This document shows, one piece after another, positions 31,109-38,961 of a stretch of 44,976 nt of DNA (its first letter is position 1; the number at the start of each line of letters is the position of its first letter). The notes beneath the pieces are model-generated. The model had not been told where the DNA came from and did no database searches. It worked only from the letters and a program-made list of their open reading frames with translations. The DNA comes from DAOOVD01 sp035369845 (GTDB lineage: Bacteria > Bacillota > Desulfotomaculia > Desulfotomaculales > Pelotomaculaceae): positions 1-44,976 of the forward strand of contig DAOOVD010000018.1 of NCBI GenBank assembly GCA_035369845.1. Direction: 5' to 3'. Made by a program: the position numbers and the translations under genes.

Positions 31109-32116
31109 CTATTCCTTTGTTTCGTCTTTATTCTGGGTTTCCTGCTTTATCGCCAGTTCTGTCGGCGGCAGCGGCGGAAGGGGCTGAGCCGTCGCCGTTC
31201 CCTGCGCCGCGCCCGGCGGCCCCACCAAACCGATGAACTGCTGGCCGGGGCAGATGAACCCTCCGGGGACGCCGCACTGTGAGCCGCCGAACTGGAAGGG
31301 ACCGCAGCCGAACGTAAACGGTCCGCAGCCGAATGCGAAGGGCCCGCACGGCTGCCCGAACTGGAAGGGACCGCAGCCGAACTGGAAAGGTCCGCACGGC
31401 TGCCCGAACTGGAAAGGTCCGCAGCCGAACACAAACGGCCTGCAGGCGAAAAATGGGCATGCCCCGCCGCCGGACGGGAGACCGGGTACGTAGCTGCCCG
31501 GACAGGCAAAGGAGAATGTGCAGGTGTCGGGCGGCCTGCAGATGTAAGACCGGGCGCAGGTAAAGCCGGGGAAGGAAGTACAGGCGATCTGGGATTTTAC
31601 GTCATCCTGGCCGGCGAGCGGGCCGGCTTCGGTGTAGAACGGCGCGTGGCAGCCGGACTGGGCCGGTTGCAGCCCTGCCGGAGGGGTTCCCATATCCGAC
31701 GGCCCCACGAAACCGAAAAACTGTACGCCGGGACAGGCGAAGGCGACCGGGCACTGCGAGCCTCCCTGGAAGGGAACGTAGCTGAAGGGGCAGGAAAAAG
31801 CGCCGGTGCAGATGTCGGGAGGCCTGCAGATATACTGCTGTTGGCAGGCGAACTGGGCTCCTGTGCATGCGATCTGAGTTTTAACGCTGTCCCTGAGTTT
31901 CCCCGCGATTTCCTCCATGTTCTTTTCAGTCAGGGAACGTTCCCGCGCCTCCCAGATAATCTGGACCGCATTTACGGGAAGTATGCCGAGCCCGTCGTCT
32001 GTGTTGAAGCGTATGAACTCCCGGTCCAGTGCGAGAACAGTACCGGATATGATTCTTCCGTTGACCAGTTCGAGTATGACTTTCTTGCCCTTATAGGATT
32101 GCAGTTGGTCGAACAA
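31109..32116 (-). CDS. LSm-like protein with Cys-rich C-x-P-F-x-F-G repeats, putative maturase substrate
   Basis: This 335-residue protein has two parts. Residues 1-57 (GKKVILELVNGRIISGTVLA, then ILPVNAVQIIWE) look like a five-strand LSm/Hfq-type barrel as in some spore-associated small proteins. Residues 80-300 hold all 23 cysteines, many five or six residues apart. Two related modules start at 79 and 174 (QIACT ... YICRPPD-x-CT ... F-x-CP-x-SYVP) and each ends in a CPG-x-QF-x-G-x-VGP block (128-139, 289-300). The second module contains an inserted array of seven C-x-PF-x-FG units at 225, 232, 241, 248, 257, 264 and 271. The tail is proline-rich, then charged. There is no signal peptide. The TTG start at 32116 has AAAGGAGTG. 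The radical SAM gene follows after 3 nt. I do not recognise a named family; a cross-linked RiPP-like or spore-coat protein is the working idea. Confidence 0.8.
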   Translation of the reverse strand: MFDQLQSYKGKKVILELVNGRIISGTVLALDREFIRFNTDDGLGILPVNAVQIIWEARERSLTEKNMEEIAGKLRDSVKTQIACTGAQFACQQQYICRPPDICTGAFSCPFSYVPFQGGSQCPVAFACPGVQFFGFVGPSDMGTPPAGLQPAQSGCHAPFYTEAGPLAGQDDVKSQIACTSFPGFTCARSYICRPPDTCTFSFACPGSYVPGLPSGGGACPFFACRPFVFGCGPFQFGQPCGPFQFGCGPFQFGQPCGPFAFGCGPFTFGCGPFQFGGSQCGVPGGFICPGQQFIGLVGPPGAAQGTATAQPLPPLPPTELAIKQETQNKDETKE

Positions 32117-32252
32117 TTACGGTTCACTCCTTTCACGGATGATTTGGCCTTTAATGTCAGCATATGTTAGATAATGGCATTTTGCTATTTTTTTTCATAA
32201 GGGTGCGGCGCTGCAAAACCAGGCTAGAGAATGGATTAACTGCCATTTTATA

Positions 32253-32282
32253 GTAATTTATGCTTTGCCTGACGCATAGAAT
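32253..32282 (+). promoter_or_regulatory. Sigma-E-like promoter of yqfC-yqfD
   Basis: CATAGAAT (32275-32282) matches the sigma-E -10 consensus CATACAAT at 7 of 8 positions; 15 bases upstream GTAATTT (32253-32259) is a partial -35. It lies 19 nt before the yqfC start. yqfC and yqfD are mother-cell genes in B. subtilis, which supports the call. Confidence 0.45.
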
Positions 32283-32301
32283 TTTGGCGGGGGGAATTTT
32301 T

Positions 32302-32583
32302 ATGGCTTTTCGGGATTTGCGCAGAAAGGTAAGAAAACGCCTGTCGGAACTGTTTGAAATTCCCGGGGACGTTATGCTGGACCTGCCCAAGATTACACTT
32401 GTGGGCAATATTCAGATCCTCGTTGAAAACCACAGGGGAATCATCGAGTACACTCCTCAAAGGGTGAGGGTCTGCACGGGTGACGGGGAGGTGGCTGTAG
32501 GCGGGGAGGATCTGATTCTCCGCAATATTCTTCCCGATGAACTGATGGTTGAAGGGAAAATCAGGACGCTCAGCTTTAACTAG
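32302..32583 (+). CDS. yqfC: Sporulation protein YqfC
   Basis: This small protein of about 93 residues from the YqfC family is conserved in spore-formers and expressed in the mother cell. FEIPGDVMLDLPKITLVGNI, ILVENHRGIIEYTPQRVRV and the DLILRNILPDELMVEGKI ending are the family blocks. The ATG at 32302 follows GGGGGG; upstream in-frame codons lie over the promoter. It is followed after 32 nt by yqfD, the invariable partner. Its molecular role is unknown. Confidence 0.92.
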   Translation: MAFRDLRRKVRKRLSELFEIPGDVMLDLPKITLVGNIQILVENHRGIIEYTPQRVRVCTGDGEVAVGGEDLILRNILPDELMVEGKIRTLSFN

Positions 32584-32615
32584 TTCAAACCCTTCGTTTC
32601 AAGGAGGCGCTGAAG

Positions 32616-33860
32616 ATGTTTTTATTCAATTTGTTTTCTTTTCTGACCGGTCACGTCGTTATTTTGGTAACCGGCGAAGCCCCGGAAAAGTTTGTGAATA
32701 TGGCTGCAAGCAGGGGAATTCACCTCTGGGATATCAGCCGGGTGAGAGAAGGGGCGATCCTTCTCAGGGTGCGGCTCAGCGCGGTAAAACCCCTCCGCCA
32801 CATTGCCAGGCGCACCCGCTGCCGTTTCAAGACCCGCCGGCGGGTCGGCCTGCCCTTTTACCTTGCCGGGTTGCGCCGGAGGAAGGCCCTGGTTGCGGGG
32901 GCCGTTTTTTTTCTTTCAGCCCTTTATTTTTTGACTTCTTTCATCTGGTTTATTGAAGTGGAGGGAAACGAGCGCCTCAGCGAGAACGAGATCATTGCGG
33001 CGGCGGAGGAGGCGGGGCTGTCCAGGGGCCTTCCGAAATGGAAGCTGGAGACGGGCAGGCTGGAGGCCGCTATACAGGAAAAGCTTCCTCTTGTCGCCTG
33101 GGCGGGTATTGATGTAAAGGGGACCAGGGTAACTATTGAAGTGGCCGAGAAGACGGTACCCCGGGTGGAGGATCGCAGGCCGTCCGATGTTGTATCCGCC
33201 AGAGCGGGGTTGATCAAAGAAGTCCTGGTTTTTGAAGGGCATCCTGTTGTCAAGGAAGGGGACACCGTCCTCCCCGGACAGGTGCTGATATCGGGTGAAA
33301 TCCCCCCGCTGACGGAGCCTTCCTCGCCGGGAGCTGAAAGGAAGCCGGGAGAGGCGCCGAAGATAGTCCGCCCGTCGAGATACGTTCACGCCAGGGGCAT
33401 TGTCCGGGCGAGGGTATGGCGTGAAGGGTACGGCGAGGTGGCCACTGTTGAAACCGGCAGCAAGCCCACCGGAAGGCGCAAAACCGTTTTCAGTATTAAA
33501 TTTGAAGGCAAGGAAATAATTCTTTCTGGAAAACGGAATATCCCCTTTGAACATTACGAAACCGAGACTTTTGTTAAAAGGCTGCCGGAATGGAGGAATA
33601 TCGGCATACCCGTCGAACTTATAACTGTAATATATAACGAAGTGGCGGAATACCGTCTGGAACGAAGCTGGACGGAAGCATACGGGAAAGCGGAAGAAAT
33701 CGCCCTGCAGGAGATCTGTGAAAAACTTCCGCGGGACGCCAGGTTGCTGGAGCGCTGGGTGGAAGAGGTGCAGACGGGTCGGCGGGACAATCTGGTCAGG
33801 GTCAAGGCAGTTGTGGAAACCGTCGAAGACATCGGGACGGACAGGCCGATCAATCAGTGA
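32616..33860 (+). CDS. yqfD: Sporulation protein YqfD
   Basis: This 414-residue membrane protein is needed for sporulation in several Firmicutes. A small domain with VVILVTGEAPEKFVNMAASR and GIHLWDISRVREGAILLRVR is followed by a transmembrane segment at about 90-112 and a large extracytoplasmic part starting IEVEGNERLSENEIIAAAEE, with a POTRA-like look. AAGGAGG precedes the ATG at 32616. It likely shares the yqfC promoter. The gene ends at the phoH leader. Confidence 0.93.
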   Translation: MFLFNLFSFLTGHVVILVTGEAPEKFVNMAASRGIHLWDISRVREGAILLRVRLSAVKPLRHIARRTRCRFKTRRRVGLPFYLAGLRRRKALVAGAVFFLSALYFLTSFIWFIEVEGNERLSENEIIAAAEEAGLSRGLPKWKLETGRLEAAIQEKLPLVAWAGIDVKGTRVTIEVAEKTVPRVEDRRPSDVVSARAGLIKEVLVFEGHPVVKEGDTVLPGQVLISGEIPPLTEPSSPGAERKPGEAPKIVRPSRYVHARGIVRARVWREGYGEVATVETGSKPTGRRKTVFSIKFEGKEIILSGKRNIPFEHYETETFVKRLPEWRNIGIPVELITVIYNEVAEYRLERSWTEAYGKAEEIALQEICEKLPRDARLLERWVEEVQTGRRDNLVRVKAVVETVEDIGTDRPINQ

Positions 33861-33892
33861 AGGAATTTACCCGAGGAGGTCAGGTCCTAATA

Positions 33893-34849
33893 TTGGCTGA
33901 AAAATTCGAGGAAAGGGTTGAGCTTGAGGATACAGGCGCTGCGGCTGAGGTATTTGGAAAGCACGACGAGCACCTGGCTCAGATAGAAAAAGCGCTTGGT
34001 GTTCTGTTCGTTGCCAGGGGTCAGGAACTAGTCATCACCGGAGAAAGGGAAAGAGTCGAACAGGCCAGGGAAGTAATTTCGCAGTTGAAGAAATTTTACC
34101 TCGCGGGGAACCGCCTGACGGCGCAGGACGTGGGGTACGCCATCAAGGCGGCGCAGGGCGGCATCAAAAACGCACTGGAAAGCCTGGCCAGGGATGTGGC
34201 AATGGTTACGCCGCGCGGTAAGCAGATCAAACCGAAAACTATCGGTCAGCAGAAATACGTGGAAACAATAAAGAATTACGACGTGGTATTCGCAATCGGG
34301 CCCGCGGGGACGGGAAAGACCTATCTGGCAGTCGTGATGGCGATCAAGGCCCTGCGCAACAAGGATGTCGGCAGGCTCGTCCTGACCCGCCCGGCGGTGG
34401 AAGCAGGTGAAAAGCTCGGATTTCTGCCGGGCGACCTGCAGGAGAAAATCGACCCGTATTTGCGGCCTCTTTACGATTCCCTGTACGACATTCTCGGTGT
34501 GGAGAACACACAGAAATATTTGGAAAAACATATCATAGAAATTGCTCCTCTCGCGTATATGCGCGGCAGGACCCTTGAAGATTCCTTCATTATACTGGAC
34601 GAAGCCCAGAATACCACCCCCGAGCAAATGAAGATGTTTTTGACCCGCCTGGGTTTCGGTTCCAAGGCGGTGATTACCGGCGATATTACCCAGGTCGACC
34701 TGCCCAGGGGACAGGTTTCGGGTTTGATCAACGCCCTCAAAGTTTTGAAAGACGTCAAAGGTCTGGCTATCCACACCATGACCGGGGAAGATATTGTCAG
34801 GCACCCCCTGGTGGAAGAAATCATCAGGGCGTATGAAAAAGTGAAATAG
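33893..34849 (+). CDS. phoH: PhoH-family ATPase
   Basis: This cytoplasmic P-loop ATPase of the PhoH/YbeZ type is thought to act in RNA metabolism together with YbeY. An N-terminal KH-like part (EKALGVLFVARGQELVITGE) precedes the ATPase with Walker A AIGPAGTGKTYLAV, GRLVLTRPAVEAGEKLGFLP and Walker B FIILDEAQNTTPEQMKMFL. The TTG at 33893 is used with AGGAGGT 12 bases upstream; a GTG at 33857 has no ribosome site. Conserved neighbours yqfF and ybeY follow. Length is about 318 residues. Confidence 0.93.
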   Translation: MAEKFEERVELEDTGAAAEVFGKHDEHLAQIEKALGVLFVARGQELVITGERERVEQAREVISQLKKFYLAGNRLTAQDVGYAIKAAQGGIKNALESLARDVAMVTPRGKQIKPKTIGQQKYVETIKNYDVVFAIGPAGTGKTYLAVVMAIKALRNKDVGRLVLTRPAVEAGEKLGFLPGDLQEKIDPYLRPLYDSLYDILGVENTQKYLEKHIIEIAPLAYMRGRTLEDSFIILDEAQNTTPEQMKMFLTRLGFGSKAVITGDITQVDLPRGQVSGLINALKVLKDVKGLAIHTMTGEDIVRHPLVEEIIRAYEKVK

Positions 34850-34860
34850 GGTGATTGCCG

Positions 34861-37044
34861 ATGCTTAATTCAGGCGGGGCAAAGGAAAAGATTAAGGCCG
34901 TACTGTCCGCACCGGCCAAAAACCGCAGGGCGAGAAGGGGCAGCGCGGCGGTTTTGTTTTTGCTGCTGGTTACGCTCATAGTGGCTGTCGATTTCGTTTC
35001 CGAAAAGTCGAACCTCGTTGTCGGCCAGGTGTCTCCGAGGACGTTCAAGGCCGAAAAGAGCATAGTGTTCGAAGACAAGTTCAAAACCGCCGAGCAGCGC
35101 CGTATTGCCGCGGAAAAGGTGGAAAAGGTTTACTCCAAGGACCCGCAGGTGGGAATCGCCGTCCAAAAGGACATCTCGGAGCTGTCCGGAAAATTGCGCG
35201 ACATTCAGGCCGACAGCAGTCTGGACACTGCCGCCAAGGCCTCCAGGATCAAGGCGATACTTCCGTTTGTAATGCTTGATACGGACATCAGCGGCCTCGC
35301 CCAGGCCCCGGCGAAGGATACCGACAGCGTCGAGTCTGCCGTCAACGGCCTCATTGCCGGGGTTATGGACTCCGAAGATGGCGTAACCCAGGACCGCCTG
35401 GGGGAAGTAAAAAAAACACTGACCGGCAATGTCAGCGGCCTGCAGCTTGCCAGGCCGTATGAGGAGTTCGCCAAAGGGGCCGTCGAACGCTTTTTGCGGC
35501 CGAACGTTTTTGTCAATTATGAAAAGACGAGGCAGATGCAGGATGAAGCGATGGCCGCCGTTCAGCCGGTCATGGTGTCGGTGAAGGAAGGAGAGAAGAT
35601 CATCGGGGAAGGGGAGATAGTTACCGAAGATCACCTGGCAAGATTGCAGGCGCTGGGCGTGACCAGACAGAAACTGCCGGTGTCTTCGCTGGCGGGCATA
35701 TTTCTCCTGAACGCGCTTCTGACAGCGGTCGTTCTCTTCTACCTCTTTCAGCAGAAACGCGAGATATACAGCAATCCGGGCCACCTGTACCTGCTGGGCA
35801 TTATTGTTCTGGTGGTTCTGGCGGTGGGCAAGGTGATCATAGCCATCAACATTCCGCAGTGGCCCGAATTCACCGCCCAATTCGGCTACATGTTTCCTCT
35901 GGCCGCGGCGGGAATGCTGATCGCCATTCTCCTCGACTCGCGGCTTGCTTTGCTCGTAGTGGCGGTGATGAGCCTGGTGCTCGGCATAATGACCGGAAAC
36001 CAGATCCGCTTCGCGCTGGTGGGCCTGATCGGCGGCGTTACCGGCGTTTACAGTGTCTCGAAACTGAGCCAGCGCGGCGACCTGGTCCGTGCCGGCTTTT
36101 ATACGAGCGGCGCAAATATGGTGGCCATACTGATCGCGGGGCTGTTGAACGATACCCCTACGACGCTGCTGCTCTCGTCCAGCATCGCCCTGGGAGCCGC
36201 CAACGGCATAATATCTTCTATACTCACCAACGGCTCCCTGCCGTTTCTGGAGCACACCTTCAGGCTTACTTCCGCAGTCAGGCTGCTCGAACTGTCCCAT
36301 TCCAACAATGTGCTTTTAAAGAGGCTTCTTACCGAAGCCCCCGGCACCTACCACCACAGCATTATCGTGGGAAACCTGGCTGAATCCGCAACCGACGCCG
36401 TAGGCGGCGAGTCGCTGCTGGTCAGGGTCGGCGCCTACTATCACGACATAGGAAAAATCAGAAGACCGTTTTTCTTTATCGAGAACCAGATGACCAGCGA
36501 CAATCCCCACGACAAGATAGCCCCGTCGCTGAGCACGCTTATTCTTACTTCCCACGTCAAAGACGGGGTGGAAATGGCAAGGGAGCACAAGCTGCCCCAG
36601 GGCTTGATCGACATAATCGAACAGCACCACGGAAGCAGCCTGGTGAGTTATTTCTACCACAAGGCCCTGGAGGGCGGCCGTACGGAAACGGTAACTGAGG
36701 AGGAGTACAGATACGAAGGCCCCAAGCCTCAAACCAGGGAGGCCGCCATAGTCATGCTGGCCGACTCGGTGGAGGCGGCGGTGAGATCGCTGCAAAACCG
36801 CACTCCGGGACGGGTGGAGGGGTTGGTCCGGAAGATCATCAAGGAAAAGCTCAACGACGGACAGCTGGACGAGTGCGACCTTACCTTCAAAGATCTTGAC
36901 ATTATTGCAAACTCCTTTGTCAAAGTACTGTCGGGGATTTTGCACTCCAGGGTCGAATACCCCGATATGTCCCAGGAGATTGAGAGAAGGAGGAAAAAAT
37001 ATGTCGGTTCTCGTAAGCAACTTACAGGAAGAGGTGGCGGTTGA
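34861..37044 (+). CDS. pgpH: 7TM-HD cyclic-di-AMP phosphodiesterase PgpH (YqfF)
   Basis: This 727-residue membrane protein of the PgpH family hydrolyses c-di-AMP to pApA. It has a single N-terminal helix (residues 30-45), an extracellular 7TMR-HDED domain (SPRTFKAEKSIVFEDKFKTA onward), a seven-helix membrane block (about 280-450) and a cytoplasmic HD domain with APGTYHHSIIVGNLAE, the metal-binding HD in YYHDIGKIRRP and a later EQHHGSSLVSYFYHKA. All key His/Asp residues are present. The ATG at 34861 has GGGTGAT. Its 3' end overlaps ybeY by 44 nt. Confidence 0.94.
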   Translation: MLNSGGAKEKIKAVLSAPAKNRRARRGSAAVLFLLLVTLIVAVDFVSEKSNLVVGQVSPRTFKAEKSIVFEDKFKTAEQRRIAAEKVEKVYSKDPQVGIAVQKDISELSGKLRDIQADSSLDTAAKASRIKAILPFVMLDTDISGLAQAPAKDTDSVESAVNGLIAGVMDSEDGVTQDRLGEVKKTLTGNVSGLQLARPYEEFAKGAVERFLRPNVFVNYEKTRQMQDEAMAAVQPVMVSVKEGEKIIGEGEIVTEDHLARLQALGVTRQKLPVSSLAGIFLLNALLTAVVLFYLFQQKREIYSNPGHLYLLGIIVLVVLAVGKVIIAINIPQWPEFTAQFGYMFPLAAAGMLIAILLDSRLALLVVAVMSLVLGIMTGNQIRFALVGLIGGVTGVYSVSKLSQRGDLVRAGFYTSGANMVAILIAGLLNDTPTTLLLSSSIALGAANGIISSILTNGSLPFLEHTFRLTSAVRLLELSHSNNVLLKRLLTEAPGTYHHSIIVGNLAESATDAVGGESLLVRVGAYYHDIGKIRRPFFFIENQMTSDNPHDKIAPSLSTLILTSHVKDGVEMAREHKLPQGLIDIIEQHHGSSLVSYFYHKALEGGRTETVTEEEYRYEGPKPQTREAAIVMLADSVEAAVRSLQNRTPGRVEGLVRKIIKEKLNDGQLDECDLTFKDLDIIANSFVKVLSGILHSRVEYPDMSQEIERRRKKYVGSRKQLTGRGGG

Positions 37045-37459
37045 CGATGCCCTGATCGACTTTTTGGCCGGGGTTGCCCGGGAAGTGATAAGATCCGAGG
37101 GGTATGACGAAAAGGCCGAGGTGAGCATTGTATTCGTCGACGACGCCTACATCCGCGGACTCAACAAGCAGTACCGCGGCATCGACAGGCCCACCGACGT
37201 CCTTTCTTTTGCCATGCGGGAAGGAGAGCCGATCCTCGGAGTGGAGGACGAAATCATCCTCGGTGACGTGGTGATTTCCCTGCAGGCTGCCGAACGGCAG
37301 GCGAAAAAATACGGGCACAGCTTCCGGCGGGAAGCCGCCTATCTCGCGGTGCACGGTATCCTGCACCTTCTGGGTTACGACCATCGCGGCAAGGAAGAAA
37401 AGAATGTGATGCGCGACAAGGAAGAGGAGATTCTATCCGCACTCAACGTCACGAGATGA
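37001..37459 (+). CDS. ybeY: Endoribonuclease YbeY
   Basis: YbeY is a zinc endoribonuclease for 16S rRNA 3'-end maturation and ribosome quality control. The zinc motif HGILHLLGYDH is complete, and RGIDRPTDVLSFAM and IILGDVVISLQAA are typical. The ATG at 37001 follows GAAGGAGG, which lies inside the end of pgpH; the 44-nt overlap implies coupled translation. Length is 152 residues. Confidence 0.96.
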   Translation: MSVLVSNLQEEVAVDDALIDFLAGVAREVIRSEGYDEKAEVSIVFVDDAYIRGLNKQYRGIDRPTDVLSFAMREGEPILGVEDEIILGDVVISLQAAERQAKKYGHSFRREAAYLAVHGILHLLGYDHRGKEEKNVMRDKEEEILSALNVTR

Positions 37460-37479
37460 TCGCTTTTTCATTTGCGGGG

Positions 37480-37506
37480 AGCAGGCGGCGGCGGCGCTGC
37501 TTTTTT
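37480..37506 (+). terminator. Weak terminator candidate after ybeY
   Basis: AGCAG and CTGCT enclose a GC-rich GCG-repeat stretch that can extend the stem, followed by TTTTTT. It lies 20 nt behind the ybeY stop. Confidence 0.45.
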
Positions 37507-37571
37507 GCGACCGGCCTTATTATTTTTTTATCACGGACCTGCCCGCCCCGGACTGTTACAAGGTGGTGACT

Positions 37572-38273
37572 ATGGTTATAAGAAAACTGTTGGACAGCTT
37601 CAACTACGCCGTCGCCGGTATCGTTTACGCCGTCAGAACCCAGCGCAACATGAAAATTCATCTCGCTGCCGCATTTCTCGTGCTGTTGCTGGGAATTTGC
37701 CTTCGCGTGAGCAGCCGCGACCTGCTGTTTTTGTTTTTCGCCATCACGCTGGTAATAATGGCGGAAATGATCAACACGGCCATAGAAGGCCTGGTTGACC
37801 TGAACGTAAAAGAATTTCATCCGGTGGCAAAAAATGTCAAGAACATCGCTGCCGGAGCAGTCCTGATCACCGTCCTCAATTCCGTCGTGGTGGCCTACGT
37901 AGTGTTCTACCCCCATCTGGAAGTTCTTTCATTTCAAATCGGTCCGGAGGTCAGAGAGGCGCCCCTCGCCGTTACACTTACCGCCTTGCTCCTTGTTGTG
38001 GTGCTGATTGTTGCGGGAAAAGCGCGCAGCGGCAAAGGTGCCTTTGTCAAGGGGGGGCTGCCCAGCGGGCACACGGCTGTGGCTTTTGCCGGAGGCACGG
38101 TGCTGGCGCTGCTGGCCGGCAATTTTCTGACGGCCTCGATTGCTCTGACAATGGCCCTGATCGTAGCTCACAGCAGGCTTGACTCCAAATCTCACACCCT
38201 GTTCGAGGTAATTATGGGAGCGGTTTTGGGCATCCTGGTTCCCCTGGTCGTTTTCCGCCTGGGCGGATGGTGA
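37572..38273 (+). CDS. DgkA-type lipid kinase fused to a PAP2-type phosphatase
   Basis: This is a 233-residue membrane protein. Residues 1-115 are a complete DgkA/undecaprenol-kinase domain: SFNYAVAGIVYAVRTQRNMK and the catalytic AEMINTAIEGLVDL. From about 130 on, after a hydrophobic helix, lies a PAP2-like segment with GGLPSGHTAVAFAGG (motif 2) and AHSRLDSKSHTLFEV (motif 3, with Glu where many PAP2 enzymes have Asp); motif 1 is poorly defined. The N-terminal part probably phosphorylates undecaprenol or diacylglycerol, and the C-terminal part could remove a phosphate, but its activity is uncertain. The ATG at 37572 has AGGTGGTGA. It occupies the usual dgkA slot between ybeY and cdd. Confidence 0.85.
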   Translation: MVIRKLLDSFNYAVAGIVYAVRTQRNMKIHLAAAFLVLLLGICLRVSSRDLLFLFFAITLVIMAEMINTAIEGLVDLNVKEFHPVAKNVKNIAAGAVLITVLNSVVVAYVVFYPHLEVLSFQIGPEVREAPLAVTLTALLLVVVLIVAGKARSGKGAFVKGGLPSGHTAVAFAGGTVLALLAGNFLTASIALTMALIVAHSRLDSKSHTLFEVIMGAVLGILVPLVVFRLGGW

Positions 38274-38448
38274 GTGCGGCGGAGGGCAGGGATTTTGGGG
38301 CGTTTAGCCCGAAGCGGCAAATAATAAGGATGCGGATGCCTGGTACAGTACCGGGAAAACGCCGTTTTCAGGCGCATAAACGAAAATTGGTTTAAACCGT
38401 ACCGGCAAGAAATAATATATTTTATAATGCGGTGGCGGGTGTTGAAAT

Positions 38449-38922
38449 GTGATTTTTCCGGTGGAGAAGTTGATCAACGCGGCGGCGGCGGCCCGGGAAA
38501 GGGCGTATGCCCCCTATTCCGGATTCAAGGTGGGAGCCGCCGTTCTGACCAGGGAAGGACGTTATTACACCGGATGCAATATCGAAAACGCATCTTACGG
38601 CCTGACCTGCTGCGCCGAAAGAGTGGCCCTCTATAAAGCCGTTTCCAACGGGGAGCGGAACTTTGAGGCTGTTGCCGTGACAGCCGGCACGGACGATTAC
38701 TGTACCCCGTGCGGCGCCTGCCGCCAGGCGCTGGCCGAGTTCGGCGCGGAAATAAAGGTGTACATGGCCAACAGGCGGGGGGAATATCTCCTCAAAACAG
38801 TGGCTGAGCTCCTGCCGGAGGCCTTTTACAAAGGAAGGCTTGTTTGCAGCGGGGATAAGACCGGCGAAAAAGGGTCCGGGGGAAAGGTTTTTACCAGGCT
38901 GATCGAACCGGTAAACAGGTAA
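38449..38922 (+). CDS. cdd: Cytidine deaminase
   Basis: This enzyme deaminates cytidine and deoxycytidine to uridine and deoxyuridine in pyrimidine salvage. YAPYSGFKVGAAVLT, the catalytic GCNIENASYGLTCCAERVAL (zinc Cys and Glu) and CTPCGACRQALAEF (the other zinc cysteines) are intact. At 157 residues it is longer than the common 130 because of a C-terminal extension rich in Gly and Lys. It starts with GTG at 38449. The neighbours dgkA and era are as in Bacillus. Confidence 0.94.
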   Translation: MIFPVEKLINAAAAARERAYAPYSGFKVGAAVLTREGRYYTGCNIENASYGLTCCAERVALYKAVSNGERNFEAVAVTAGTDDYCTPCGACRQALAEFGAEIKVYMANRRGEYLLKTVAELLPEAFYKGRLVCSGDKTGEKGSGGKVFTRLIEPVNR

Positions 38923-38961
38923 GGCCGAGCTTTAATCTATAACGATGACGGGTGGTTTTGA

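Noticed and set aside
31230..31500. Tandem-repeat DNA that could be taken for a CRISPR array or minisatellite
   Set aside because: The units follow the codon frame of the Cys-rich protein (C-x-P-F-x-F-G) and there are no unique spacers of constant length.
32171..32200. AATGGCA-TTT-TGCTATT hairpin followed by a T-run, resembling a terminator on the plus strand
   Set aside because: No plus-strand gene lies upstream that would use it; the stem is weak and it falls in a divergent promoter region.
38274..38448. Promoter in front of cdd (TATAAT at about 38423)
   Set aside because: A good -10 is present, but no acceptable -35 box at 16-18 bases, so it was not listed.
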